Part shown: one piece after another, positions 10,541 to 19,715 of the stretch | Layout: each line of letters opens with the position of its first letter | Numbering within the stretch: position 1 is the stretch's first letter | Source: Ktedonospora formicarum | GTDB lineage: Bacteria > Chloroflexota > Ktedonobacteria > Ktedonobacterales > Ktedonobacteraceae | Length of the DNA stretch: 64,000 nucleotides | Direction: 5' to 3' | Assembly (NCBI RefSeq): GCF_016587355.1 | Contig: NZ_BNJF01000005.1 | Location: 124,001-188,000, forward strand | The notes under the pieces: generated by a model | The model's input: the letters and a program-made list of their open reading frames with translations, nothing else | Told to the model about the DNA's origin: nothing | The model's database searches: none | Translations under genes and position numbers: made by a program

Positions 10541-11744
10541 TGGTGCATCCACCAAGTAATGGTAAAATAGGAACATCTCAAAAGTGAGGTGTTCCATGCC
10601 AAAGATTTTACAAGTACGAGCGATGACTGACGAAGAAAGCAAGATGATAGAGCATTTGAGCCGTTCTAGAACAGCGCCAGCAAGGCAGGTAGAAAGAGCC
10701 AAGATAGTGCAATGGGCGAGCGAACAACAGCGTGTTCCCCAGATCGCAACCCGGTTAGGAGTCGCGGAGAATACCGTGCGCAACTGGCTCCATCGCTTTA
10801 ACGAGGCAGGATTACCTGGACTCTTTGATGAGGACCGAACCGGACGACCGCCAACATATAGTCCCCAGGAGGTCTCAGTCGTGGTGGCGACCGCTCTTAC
10901 CAAGCCCGATGACCTCGGTTTGCCCTTTGGGCACTGGACCCTAGATCGGCTTGAGGTGTACCTCAATGAGGAAAAAGGGATCGCCATCAAGCGCAGCCGG
11001 ATCAACGAAATCTTGCAGGCGGAAGGGCTGCGATGGCGCAAAGATGAGCATTGGTTTGGCGAACGGGTTGATCCCGACTTCGCCAAAAAAAGGGGGTCAT
11101 CACCACCCTCTACACGGTTCCACCAAAGAGGAGCACCGTCGTGAATCTCGATGAAATGGGCCCTGAGTCGGCGAAAAGTTTTCTGGGGAAGAAACTGGTT
11201 CATGCTCAGCCCGCTCCAGAGAAGGGCAAGCCCGCCGAGCGGGCCAGCCAGGAGATCGACTATGGACGCCGGGCCAAGGGGTATATCTTTGGTGCCTTTC
11301 AACCTGCCACTGGCGAGGCGTTGACGAGGCCCTACGACCGGCGAACGACGGAAAACTGGATCGATTTTCTCAACCAGGTTGAGCAGTGGGTTCCCCAAAG
11401 CATCGAACGCATCTACGCGATCTTGGATAATCTGGCAATGCATCGGGCAACCGATGTCCTGCTGTTTGCTTTGCAGTATCCGCGTTGGGAATTCGTCTTC
11501 CAGCCGACCTATGCCGCTTACTTGAACCTGATTGAGCCCTGGTGGAAAACGCTGCGTTCCCTGGCGCTCAAAGGGCGGCGCTTCGAGACCTGGGAACAGG
11601 TCTGTGATGCTATTGATCGAGCGACAGTTTACTGGAACGCTCATCGTCATCCTTTCGTTTGGGGGCGAAAGCGGCGTCATCGCCCTCGTCGTTCATCTGG
11701 GATTGCCATCCCGGCCAATGTCCGTTAATTTGGTGGATGCACCA
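10541..11744 (+). mobile_element. IS630-family insertion sequence, copy 1
   Basis: A 1204-bp element with perfect 15-bp terminal inverted repeats TGGTGCATCCACCAA / TTGGTGGATGCACCA. Each end is itself nearly palindromic (TGGTG...CACCA). Both sides carry CTAAG (10536-10540 and 11745-11749). The second copy at 12950-14153 has the same flanks, so CTAAG is either a preferred target duplicated on insertion or part of the element. The TA inside CTAAG is the classical IS630 target. Confidence 0.9.
10596..11728 (+). CDS. IS630-family transposase, two frames joined by -1 frameshift
   Basis: Frame A runs from ATG 10596 to 11144 and holds the helix-turn-helix (IATRLGVAENTVRNWLHRF). Frame B continues to 11728 and holds the DDE domain (NLDEMGPES, AILDNLAMHR, NLIEPWWKTLR). 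Frame B read upstream of GTG 11141 continues the homology as GVITTLYTVPPKRS, back to an A7G5 run at 11085-11096, the likely -1 slippage site. The two frames also overlap by GTGA. So one functional transposase is probably made by frameshifting, as known for IS630/Tc1 relatives. Confidence 0.85.
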
Positions 11745-11749
11745 CTAAG

Positions 11750-12281
11750 TGATCTTAAATGACATCCTCCAATATTCCTTGTGCAACATACTAGAGAATA
11801 TCTGTCCTATGAGATTATACTTAGCTAGCAGATCTTGGAGAATTAATTCTCTTCTATAATATCCTCATTTATGCATATCTCCACTTATCACATCTTTACT
11901 TAGTTATAACACTCTGGTATGCTTTGAAAACTATTGATTATTAGAGAGAGGAAAAATAAGCTCCACAGAGTAAGCGCACTCACATTTATCCACAGGATAC
12001 TACTAGGCCAAAACACCCATGACACAACCAGAGTAAATGTTCATGCTTACACCAATTTTACATAAAATCAAAAAGCATCTGAAACACTACTAAATCAAGC
12101 ATTCATGCTTGCAGCAATTTCATGTAAAGCTTAGAAAAAACGTCTATATAAGTGAAGAAGTAATATATGAATTAATGGTCCTGCATACATCTGAGAATGC
12201 GATGTAAAGCAGAAGGGAATGGGGCCGTGAGCCTAAAAATAGCGCGACCCGGCCGAAAATGATAAAGGACAAAATTAAATC
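11750..12281. other. AT-rich region between IS630 copy 1 and the membrane protein gene
   Basis: About 530 bases without a coding frame. It holds an imperfect direct repeat of about 27 bp (12040 and 12112, sharing TTCATGCTT...CAATTT) and one perfect DnaA-box-like TTATCCACA at 11986. Nothing else was recognised. Confidence 0.45.
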
Positions 12282-12803
12282 ATGGCATCCGAAATATCTC
12301 TTCTTGAGAATATTTGCCTCGCAACTGGCTCTCTTCTACTTTACGCAATCCTTGTGGCATGGGCTTTGCGATCGCCACATCGAGAAGCATGGGCAATGCT
12401 AGCAGCATCCACATCCATCGGTATACTTGTCACATTGGATGCCGCTCTGGTTAATGAACCTCAATGGATCATTACACTTCCAGTACTTGTCATTACCTTG
12501 CTTTTCGGTGGTTCTGTATTTTCATTTCCTCTGGTGAAGCACTATCACTGGTTCACATCTCAATATGGATGGTTGGGTAGACTCGTCTATGCAATCATTA
12601 CAATCCTCTTGATACCGGGCATTCTCAATAGCGACAATAGCACATCAACTTACACCATTTTCGGGCAACGGAGCGAAAATTTATGGGATGCGATTATCAT
12701 CATTGAAGGTGTCTTCTGGCTGCCAATGCTGGTATATGAAGCAATACGCTGGTATCATCACCGCAAACCACATACAAGACTTCTAAAAGATAAGCTACAT
12801 TAA
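12282..12803 (+). CDS. Multi-pass membrane protein, unknown function
   Basis: 173 residues with about four to five hydrophobic segments (near residues 10-28, 38-57, 62-80, 98-116 and 138-158) and a basic C-terminal tail (RWYHHRKPH). No transporter or enzyme motif was recognised. It is the only gene between two nearly identical IS630 copies in direct orientation, so the segment could be lost by recombination between them or could have arrived as a cargo. Confidence 0.6.
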   Translation: MASEISLLENICLATGSLLLYAILVAWALRSPHREAWAMLAASTSIGILVTLDAALVNEPQWIITLPVLVITLLFGGSVFSFPLVKHYHWFTSQYGWLGRLVYAIITILLIPGILNSDNSTSTYTIFGQRSENLWDAIIIIEGVFWLPMLVYEAIRWYHHRKPHTRLLKDKLH

Positions 12804-12949
12804 GAGTAATGGTTTATAACAAAAAGTTAATCGCAAACGCTACTGTTTGAGCACTCCAGGCAAAGAGTAAAGCAAGATTGAAGAAGTCAATGCCCTTCTA
12901 TCATGCTATGATTTCCACGTTCTTTTTCCTCGGAAAACTACTCTCTAAG

Positions 12950-14153
12950 TGGTGCATCCACCAAGTAATGGTAAAATAGGAACATCTCAAAAGTGAGGTG
13001 TTCCATGCCAAAGATTTTACAAGTACGAGCGATGACTGACGAAGAAAACAAGATGATAGAGCATTTGAGCCGTTCTAGAACAGCGCCAGCAAGGCAGGTA
13101 GAAAGAGCCAAGATAGTGCAATGGGCGAGCGAACAACAGCGTGTTCCCCAGATCGCAACCCGGTTAGGAGTCGCGGAGAATACCGTGCGCAACTGGCTCC
13201 ATCGCTTTAACGAGGCAGGATTACCTGGACTCTTTGATGAGGACCGAACCGGGCGACCGCCAACATATAGTCCCCAGGAGGTCTCAGTCGTGGTGGCGAC
13301 CGCTCTTACCAAGCCCGATGACCTCGGTTTGCCCTTTGGGCACTGGACCCTAGATCGGCTTGAGGTGTACCTCAATGAGGAAAAAGGGATCGCCATCAAG
13401 CGCAGCCGGATCAACGAAATCTTGCAGGCGGAAGGGCTGCGATGGCGCAAAGATGAGCATTGGTTTGGCGAACGGGTTGATCCCGACTTCGCCAAAAAAA
13501 GGGGGTCATCACCACCCTCTACACGGTTCCACCAAAGAGGAGCACCGTCGTGAATCTCGATGAAATGGGCCCTGAGTCGGCGAAAAGTTTTCTGGGGAAG
13601 AAACTGGTTCATGCTCAGCCCGCTCCAGAGAAGGGCAAGCCCGCCGAGCGGGCCAGCCAGGAGATCGACTATGGACGCCGGGCCAAGGGGTATATCTTTG
13701 GTGCCTTTCAACCTGCCACTGGCGAGGCGTTGACGAGGCCCTACGACCGGCGAACGACGGAAAACTGGATCGATTTTCTCAACCAGGTTGAGCAGTGGGT
13801 TCCCCAAAGCATCGAACGCATCTACGCGATCTTGGATAATCTGGCAATGCATCGGGCAACCGATGTCCTGCTGTTTGCTTTGCAGTATCCGCGTTGGGAA
13901 TTCGTCTTCCAGCCGACCTATGCCGCTTACTTGAACCTGATTGAGCCCTGGTGGAAAACGCTGCGTTCCCTGGCGCTCAAAGGGCGGCGCTTCGAGACCT
14001 GGGAACAGGTCTGTGATGCTATTGATCGAGCGACAGTTTACTGGAACGCTCATCGTCATCCTTTCGTTTGGGGGCGAAAGCGGCGTCATCGCCCTCGTCG
14101 TTCATCTGGGATTGCCATCCCGGCCAATGTCCGTTAATTTGGTGGATGCACCA
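12950..14153 (+). mobile_element. IS630-family insertion sequence, copy 2
   Basis: Same element as 10541-11744, offset by 2409 bases, same orientation and same CTAAG flanks (12945-12949, 14154-14158). Two base differences were noticed: 10639 G versus 13048 A, and 10844 A versus 13253 G. The near identity implies recent transposition or gene conversion. Confidence 0.9.
13005..14137 (+). CDS. IS630-family transposase, copy 2, two frames joined by -1 frameshift
   Basis: Structure as in copy 1: helix-turn-helix frame from ATG 13005, DDE frame to 14137, with the A7G5 run at 13494-13505. It differs from copy 1 by Asn instead of Ser near residue 15. The preserved slippage run in both copies argues that it is functional and not a read error. 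Confidence 0.85.
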
Positions 14154-14174
14154 CTAAGGCTAGGAGTAAAACTC

Positions 14175-14696
14175 ATGACCCAACCTCTATCACCTCTTGT
14201 CACATTTTATAGACAAGGCTGGGAAAATCATCATCAAGCCCTCATCGCAAGTATCACACCACTTACACAAGAACAACTATCGCTTCCTGTTGCGCCACAT
14301 CACACATCAATTGGTGAGCTTCTCGCCCATATGGTTGATGCACGCATCTCATGGTTCCACGGATGGATGGGTGAATCGAACAAGGCTATGATCCACTGGC
14401 ATGAAGAGCGACTCCGAAACACGCTTACAACCTATGAAGCTACAGAACTGGCTGCCAGCTTTGAGGAAAGCTGGCAAGTGATATCATCAGCCATGGAACG
14501 CTGGAATTTCGCTGATCTAGAACGTGTTTTCCCTGCCGCTCATCAAGCATGGCTACAATCCCAAGGATTTGAAGAAGAGCCTGCACATACCAGGCAATGG
14601 ATTGTCTGGCATGTCCTCGAACATGAAATACATCATGGAGGAGAGCTTTCTCTGGCCCTGGGAACTCATGGTCTGGAAAGTTTCTATACCTGGTAA
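14175..14696 (+). CDS. DinB-family (YfiT-like) putative metalloenzyme
   Basis: 173 residues, four-helix bundle type. The three His positions of the DinB/YfiT metal site are suggested by SIGELLAHMVDARISW (first His) and WHVLEHEIHHGGELSLAL (C-terminal HxxxHH). Related proteins include thiol-dependent transferases. ATG 14175 has TAGGAG eight bases upstream. IS630 copy 2 ends only 16-21 bp before the start, so the native promoter has been cut off and expression may depend on the IS. Confidence 0.85.
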   Translation: MTQPLSPLVTFYRQGWENHHQALIASITPLTQEQLSLPVAPHHTSIGELLAHMVDARISWFHGWMGESNKAMIHWHEERLRNTLTTYEATELAASFEESWQVISSAMERWNFADLERVFPAAHQAWLQSQGFEEEPAHTRQWIVWHVLEHEIHHGGELSLALGTHGLESFYTW

Positions 14697-14750
14697 ATCC
14701 TATCCTTGCATAGGTCAACCAATGGCCTTTTTTTCGCGTTGAAACGGCCA

Positions 14751-16751
14751 TCAAGGCTTTTTATTTTGCAAAAGCTCTCTCAATGCGGAAAATCGATCTC
14801 TTGACCTCTGAAGAGCCTCAGGTGGCTCAAAAAGGCTCAGGCAGGTACGCATATCTTTACTCCTCCTTAACCAATCCTGAGACGAATAGAGAAAGGTTTG
14901 TCGTACTTTACTCGAAACAGTCGCATCAAGTAAGAGGGCATAACGCGTTTTTGCTTCATCCATAGGAACGATAAACTTTTTACAAACAACCATCCGTTGA
15001 TCATCACGAAGCAGTTTGTAGAGCGTGATGGCATCATTCCAGGACATGCCTGCTTGAGAACTATCTAAGTTAATATGCAATGATGGAACTTTTACAGCCT
15101 GAAGAGCTGAGGATTTGATCTCTTTTTTTTGATAATTAGTTACTGAACTCGTAGAACCTCCAGAATGAGTTGGTGGATATTTAAGCGCTTCTAGCATTTG
15201 ACCATAAGGCAAAGCACTATACTGGCGGACGAGTTGTTGCGCATCCTCGGGAATAGTAGCATGATATTCCTTGCTACGTGCCAGGAAGAAAGCTGGCGGA
15301 TTATGCAAAGTTCCCCCTTGCAGCTTACAGCTAAGGGTTTTTAGTAATGCAGCCATTAGAGCCTCTGGCTGTGAATAATGCTTGACATGATCAACATAAA
15401 TTCCCCATTTTGAACGATCCTCCTCCAGAATTGTTCCCAAGAGAGCAGCCAGATCTTGCAGATTCTTAACGTTAACGTTATTTAAAAAATTATTAATAAT
15501 ATTCTTAACGTTAACGTTAGTAAGATCACTAAAGTCTACCCTTTGAGGTTGAAAAGTCTTCTTAGGGGTTAAAAAGTCTACCGTTTGAGAAAAGTCGCCT
15601 CTCTGTGTGGTTGTATTGCCAGAAAAAGTCGACTCTTGAGTATTAAAGTCGTCGTTTATCAGTGATGGGCGACTTTTTTGAGCTTGTTCTTGTTCAGAAA
15701 AGTCGCCCTGCGCTGGGGAAAAGTCGTCTACACGTTCAAGATACTTTTCTGAAAGAGTATTATCCCTGTCCAAAAAGTCTTCCCTTTTAGAAGGGAGGTC
15801 AACTTTTTTCTGAATTAGTAAGGCATTAAAGTCGACCGGGTTGGGTCGACTTTTTGGCGCTTCTCTTTTAGAAGGAGAAGAGTCTACCTCTTCAACCAAA
15901 AAGTCGACTTTTTGAGGCTGCACAATAGAGTGTTGGTTACTGCTACGCTCCAAAAAGTCTACACTTGTTTCTTGCAAAGGAAGACTTTTTGAAGTGAAAG
16001 GTTCCAAAGTCAAGTCCTTCGGTTGGCTGGACGGCAGGTATTCGTTATGTATAATGGGTCGACTTTCGAAAGAAGAGTCTACTCTTCTGGGTAGCATATC
16101 TGGCAGCACACGATGGATCAACTGTGCAATTTGTAAGAGCAAGCTCTGATGTTTTTTTGAGTCTACCCCTTCCTGCTGGAGAAGTAGACGAATTCCTTGC
16201 AACATAGGCTGTAGTTCAGCAGGTATCCCTATATTCTCAAAGAGGGATAGGGGTTGTCTAAAATGAAGCAAAAAGCGACTTTTTACCTGCTGAGCACTTT
16301 GGCGAACTTTGGGACGATATTCAGCGATAAGCAGATCTAGGGCTGACAGTGACTCTGGAGGATTATAGCTATCTAAAGGGAAATAGAGTTCTACCTGGCG
16401 CTGTCTTCTCCCTTTAATAAAAATTCCCAGGGCGCAGAAAAGAACGACATATTTATTTGTCGTATCATAACTCCAGCCAATTAGTTTGCTTAACGCCCGA
16501 ATATTTTTAACGGTTATAACAGCCACATTTTTCTTTTCTCCTTGAGCGAAGTTTGGCAAGGAAAGTTGCTTAACATTTGCATAGCGTAGTACAAGACCCA
16601 GAAACTCTATACCATTCATAGGCGATGGAAAGAGCTTCTGTACTGCCTCTAAGATAGAATGATGAACTCGCTCTTGGGGAATTCCTAGTTGCCTTGCGAT
16701 TTCGTGACCTGTATTGTTTTCATATGGTTTTTGCCCATTGGATATGTTCAT
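14751..16751 (-). CDS. Replicon-associated DNA-binding protein with embedded DNA repeats
   Basis: 666 residues, family not recognised. The N-terminal 130 residues look like a helical/winged-helix module (GHEIARQLGIPQERV, VKNIRALSKLIGWSYDTTNKYV) as in plasmid replication proteins. The centre (about residues 225-410) is low-complexity and full of xDF tripeptides (VDF, GDF, DDF, EDF) and KSR motifs. The C-terminal 230 residues are globular (SKWGIYVDHVKH...QPEALMAALLKTL). The centre is encoded by many copies of an AAAAGTCGAC-like DNA motif. It lies next to iterons and a second replication-type gene, so a role in replication or segregation is inferred. Confidence 0.6.
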   Translation of the reverse strand: MNISNGQKPYENNTGHEIARQLGIPQERVHHSILEAVQKLFPSPMNGIEFLGLVLRYANVKQLSLPNFAQGEKKNVAVITVKNIRALSKLIGWSYDTTNKYVVLFCALGIFIKGRRQRQVELYFPLDSYNPPESLSALDLLIAEYRPKVRQSAQQVKSRFLLHFRQPLSLFENIGIPAELQPMLQGIRLLLQQEGVDSKKHQSLLLQIAQLIHRVLPDMLPRRVDSSFESRPIIHNEYLPSSQPKDLTLEPFTSKSLPLQETSVDFLERSSNQHSIVQPQKVDFLVEEVDSSPSKREAPKSRPNPVDFNALLIQKKVDLPSKREDFLDRDNTLSEKYLERVDDFSPAQGDFSEQEQAQKSRPSLINDDFNTQESTFSGNTTTQRGDFSQTVDFLTPKKTFQPQRVDFSDLTNVNVKNIINNFLNNVNVKNLQDLAALLGTILEEDRSKWGIYVDHVKHYSQPEALMAALLKTLSCKLQGGTLHNPPAFFLARSKEYHATIPEDAQQLVRQYSALPYGQMLEALKYPPTHSGGSTSSVTNYQKKEIKSSALQAVKVPSLHINLDSSQAGMSWNDAITLYKLLRDDQRMVVCKKFIVPMDEAKTRYALLLDATVSSKVRQTFLYSSQDWLRRSKDMRTCLSLFEPPEALQRSRDRFSALRELLQNKKP
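15462..15519. repeat. Two 19-bp repeats around a 20-bp pure A/T tract inside the gene
   Basis: The sequence ATTCTTAACGTTAACGTTA occurs at 15462-15480 and 15501-15519, 39 bp apart. It contains the palindrome AACGTTAACGTT. The 20 bases between (15481-15500) are all A or T. The layout resembles a binding site pair flanking an unwinding element. Confidence 0.6.
15531..16284. repeat. Cluster of about 18 AAAAGTCGAC-like motifs in coding DNA
   Basis: Plus-strand starts: 15531, 15552, 15572, 15590, 15624, 15645, 15698, 15719, 15773, 15828, 15899, 15953. Inverse copies: 15668, 15845, 15980, 16058, 16275, and a variant at 15798; 15899-15912 is a full palindrome. The consensus is AAAAGTC followed by G/T, A/C/T and C. 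One orientation is read as VDF-type, the other as KSR-type peptides, so the DNA motif itself appears to be maintained. Confidence 0.65.
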
Positions 16752-16885
16752 TATGTATCCCCACTCTCTACCAGATTTTTGAGAAAAATTCTGAGGGATA
16801 CGTCTCGCTAGAGCTCTTGTTTGTGCGCAGTAACGCTGTCTATATGCTTCTTAATGAGTCCTGCGCCCTTGACAAAAGCCTACCA

Positions 16886-16933
16886 GTGACATATGCTAAA
16901 TCTCAGTGATGGGGTGACATATGCTAAATCTCA
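16886..16933. repeat. Tandem pair of 20-bp direct repeats
   Basis: GTGACATATGCTAAATCTCA at 16886-16905 and again at 16914-16933, period 28 bp, about 140 bp before the start of the 14751-16751 gene. Likely an operator pair for that gene. Confidence 0.6.
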
Positions 16934-17244
16934 ATTAACATAAGTCTCCCTGAGCATGGTAACTGGTATGTATCCCACATCCGCTACCATGGTTGGGCCG
17001 GTCTTCCAGAGCTGTTGGCAATATAGGATCTGGAGGACTGGCATTTTTTTTCCTCAGATACTTCACTCAGTTGTCACTTAGAATTCTCAGCTGCCAAAAG
17101 TGGCATAGAGTGCCCCGGCGTTTTTTGTAACAACTGTACCTCTAGTATCAACGGTTATGGCACAAAATTCAATATGTATTTTTGCTACTGCACCAACGTT
17201 TTTTTATCCAAATTGGCTTCTAGAGCGGATTCACCATTCTAGAA

Positions 17245-17733
17245 CGCGCACAATAACGTAGCGGTTCGCGCATGATAACGTAGCGTACCCAAGTAGTACA
17301 ATTAGTTCTTTTGGCTTAATCCTTGAAAAGGAACTCAAATCACGCTCAATATGGGGTTACCTCGCCAATTATCCATCAATTTATTACGCCGAATAACGTA
17401 GCAATGCCATAAATCAACGATGCATTAGCGAATTCTACATAATAGAAAATGCAATGATTTTTTACGCGCATGATAACGTAGCCTTGGGAAATAGTGATTT
17501 GTTTAAGAGGTAAGGGTGGTGACAGGTCAATAAGGTAAGGATCTGCAGGCCTCAAGAGAAAACTAAATAATATAGAGAGGTGTCCATTGTATGGAGAACG
17601 CTCACGTAGCTTAGTAATTGAAAGGGCGTGACGAGCATTTTACCATGTGGGTAGCTTTGAAACTAACTCTCGTTGAGATCAATCTATAGCGCAGAGAACG
17701 CAACGATAGTGAAACGCGCACGATAACGTAGCG
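17245..17733 (+). repeat. Five iterons, candidate origin of replication
   Basis: Direct repeats with consensus CGCGCAYRATAACGTAGCG at 17245-17263, 17267-17285, 17385-17403 (degenerate), 17465-17483 and 17715-17733, all in the same orientation. The first two are 22 bp apart (two helical turns). Iterons next to a replication gene are the classic binding sites for plasmid initiator proteins. Confidence 0.8.
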
Positions 17734-17839
17734 GCATGTGCAAATGCAAGTTACTAATTTTAGGCTTTGTAAGTCGTTTATGTGCGATAGAGGAAGAAAG
17801 AGGGCTTATCTTTTAATTGAAGAAAAACATTAGCAAGAT

Positions 17840-17877
17840 AGACTCAGCCCGCTATCGCAACTGAGAGGGCTGAGTCT
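17840..17877 (-). terminator. Hairpin after the 17895-19715 gene
   Basis: Perfect 11-bp arms AGACTCAGCCC and GGGCTGAGTCT, just beyond the stop codon of the minus-strand gene. Confidence 0.6.
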
Positions 17878-17894
17878 CATCGGTGCAAGCCTTG

Positions 17895-19715
17895 TTAATT
17901 AGCCTCTGGTAAGTATTGGTTTGGAAGCGCGGGTGCGGCTGTGATCCATAGGCGATACTGAAGCCAGGTAGGGAGCCATTTACGCTTGGGAAGTGGAGGA
18001 TTATCTTGCACATATCCCCATTGAGAAACCAAAAGATCAGCCTCTAAGCGATCCATTGCCTTCTCAAAGCGTTTCCGTGTTCGATCAGGATCGCGCTGGT
18101 TGATAGGTAAAGTAAGTTCCTCGATAAGTTTGCCAACCTCTCGCTCAATAGTAACACCACCTTTCGCTGCATTAATGCGCATATGAAAGGTAAAGTACCG
18201 TGCGAGCCGTTTTTCCCATGTCTCATGATATGGGTCATAGCTAAGCACCTGTTGTAGGAGCCAGGCGACTTGGCGATTTGCTCCCTGAAGAAATGGCTCA
18301 ACCCAGCTCCCGACCTGGTAGCGCCAGGCGATAGCGATACTATTTTGAGGTGATTGCTCTGAAATACTTTTCCCGCTACCTGCCTGTAACTCATGCTGAC
18401 GAATAATGTCAGTCACGTTAATTAATCGACTCTCACGGGTATAGAGATAGGTTTTTGGTTCTTTTTTTGTACGTGATCGACGACCTGGACGTTCGCGATC
18501 ATCTTCAATCCACTGCTCAACGCGAATCCAAGTATTGCTCATACGACTGACACAAGAGGCAACATCTGCTAAATCTTCCTGCCTGTGTCCTGCGCGCCTG
18601 AGTTTCCCCTCTTCTCTTTTCATAATAGGAGAGATTCCTCGGTAATCGAGAATAAGTTTACCTGTAATCCAGACACCATCTTTTTCGTCGTGTGGTGCTG
18701 CTATAGCCTGAGCAAGCATTGCAATGAGAACGTCGCCATCAATATCAGAGAGCTGTCGAACCTGAGACCAAAGTGACTGAATGGTCGCATTGTCGAGTTG
18801 AGTGCTAGGATCGCTCGGACGAAATTCTACATGGGTAGTTCCATTTTCCTTGTTATATACAAAAGTGGGCACGCTCTTAACCGTATTCCATCCTTCTGCC
18901 CCTGCCTGAGCATTGCTATAGGCAGCTAGAACGGCTTGCACTGGTTGAGGTGCTGGTATAATTGTGCCTTTGCCAACTACATAAGGGGTTTCGGGGAGAG
19001 TGCGTATGGGTAACGCCGTCGATGGACGAGGAGCGAGTCCCTGATATGATTTCCAATAAAGCTCCGCAAGTTTTTGGGTGAGTTGATGGAGTTTGAGGTA
19101 ACGTTCCTGGCGTACAGCTAATTGATAGGATTTGAGGAGACGCTTTTTAAAGCGTTTATGGCTACGGCTCGTACGAGCATCTACTTCAAGCTGTGTTATT
19201 TCACGGAGCATCTGTTGCTGAATCGCCAGCCCTTCCTCTCCTAGTTGTTGAAGGCGATACGGACGCCATCCACCAGCTGTTGAATCTGCCACCAAAGCCA
19301 CTTCGCCAAATTGAACTGAGGCGAGGGTATCTCCTACAAGGAGCGGCATTGAGGGTAGCTCTCCTGACTCTTCCTGTTGTGTTGGAATTGGGGAAGAGGT
19401 TTCCATGCTCTGTAAGTGTTCTGGTAGATAAAAGGCGAGAACTACAGGTGTTGAACTTGCATATGCGAGGTCTTCTTGTTGCACCCACGCTTCAACAGAG
19501 TCATCGGAATCATTCTGCACATATTTAATTTCTGCAAGCTGGCCGAGAAGTGTTAGGAAGAGCGTATGTTGTTGTTCAGGATCAATTGAGATCCACTTTT
19601 CCGCCTCTAGTTGTTCAGCATCTTCTTGTGTTGGAACAATAGGGGGATGCCAATACCAAATTTTTTGATTAGTATCGGGGTCGGTACCCCATATTGTCCA
19701 CATACCTGTAATCAA
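17895..19715 (-). CDS. Putative replication initiator or replicon-maintenance protein
   Basis: 606 residues from TTG 19715, which has GCGGAGG nine bases upstream; ATG 19703 is an alternative. Basic middle region (SHKRFKKRLLKSYQLAVRQ) and a C-terminal half with a helical pattern (DVLIAMLAQAIA, GVWITGKLILDYRGI, RKRFEKAMDRLEADLL) that suggests winged-helix DNA binding. No P-loop, relaxase or polymerase motif is visible. The family was not recognised. Placement beside iterons and parAB makes an initiator role plausible; this is inference from context. Confidence 0.5.
   Translation of the reverse strand: MITGMWTIWGTDPDTNQKIWYWHPPIVPTQEDAEQLEAEKWISIDPEQQHTLFLTLLGQLAEIKYVQNDSDDSVEAWVQQEDLAYASSTPVVLAFYLPEHLQSMETSSPIPTQQEESGELPSMPLLVGDTLASVQFGEVALVADSTAGGWRPYRLQQLGEEGLAIQQQMLREITQLEVDARTSRSHKRFKKRLLKSYQLAVRQERYLKLHQLTQKLAELYWKSYQGLAPRPSTALPIRTLPETPYVVGKGTIIPAPQPVQAVLAAYSNAQAGAEGWNTVKSVPTFVYNKENGTTHVEFRPSDPSTQLDNATIQSLWSQVRQLSDIDGDVLIAMLAQAIAAPHDEKDGVWITGKLILDYRGISPIMKREEGKLRRAGHRQEDLADVASCVSRMSNTWIRVEQWIEDDRERPGRRSRTKKEPKTYLYTRESRLINVTDIIRQHELQAGSGKSISEQSPQNSIAIAWRYQVGSWVEPFLQGANRQVAWLLQQVLSYDPYHETWEKRLARYFTFHMRINAAKGGVTIEREVGKLIEELTLPINQRDPDRTRKRFEKAMDRLEADLLVSQWGYVQDNPPLPKRKWLPTWLQYRLWITAAPALPNQYLPEAN

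Larger units (their letters stand above)
16752..17894. other. Putative replication origin region
   Basis: About 1.1 kb without a credible gene, between two minus-strand replication-type genes. It contains a 20-bp direct repeat pair (16886, 16914), an imperfect hairpin near 16998-17042, five iterons (17245-17733), AT-rich stretches, and the terminator hairpin of the upstream gene at 17840-17877. Confidence 0.6.

Noticed and set aside
10508..11680. 390-codon minus-strand frame across IS630 copy 1 (and its twin in copy 2)
   Set aside because: It is the antisense shadow of the transposase; no motif, no ribosome binding site, composition typical of a reverse frame.
11986..11994. Perfect DnaA box TTATCCACA
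   Set aside because: Single copy; about half a copy is expected by chance in a window of this size, and no dnaA or box cluster is near.
14722..14751. Hairpin ATGGCC/GGCCAT after the DinB-like gene as terminator
   Set aside because: Stem of only 6 bp around an 18-base loop; too weak to list with confidence.
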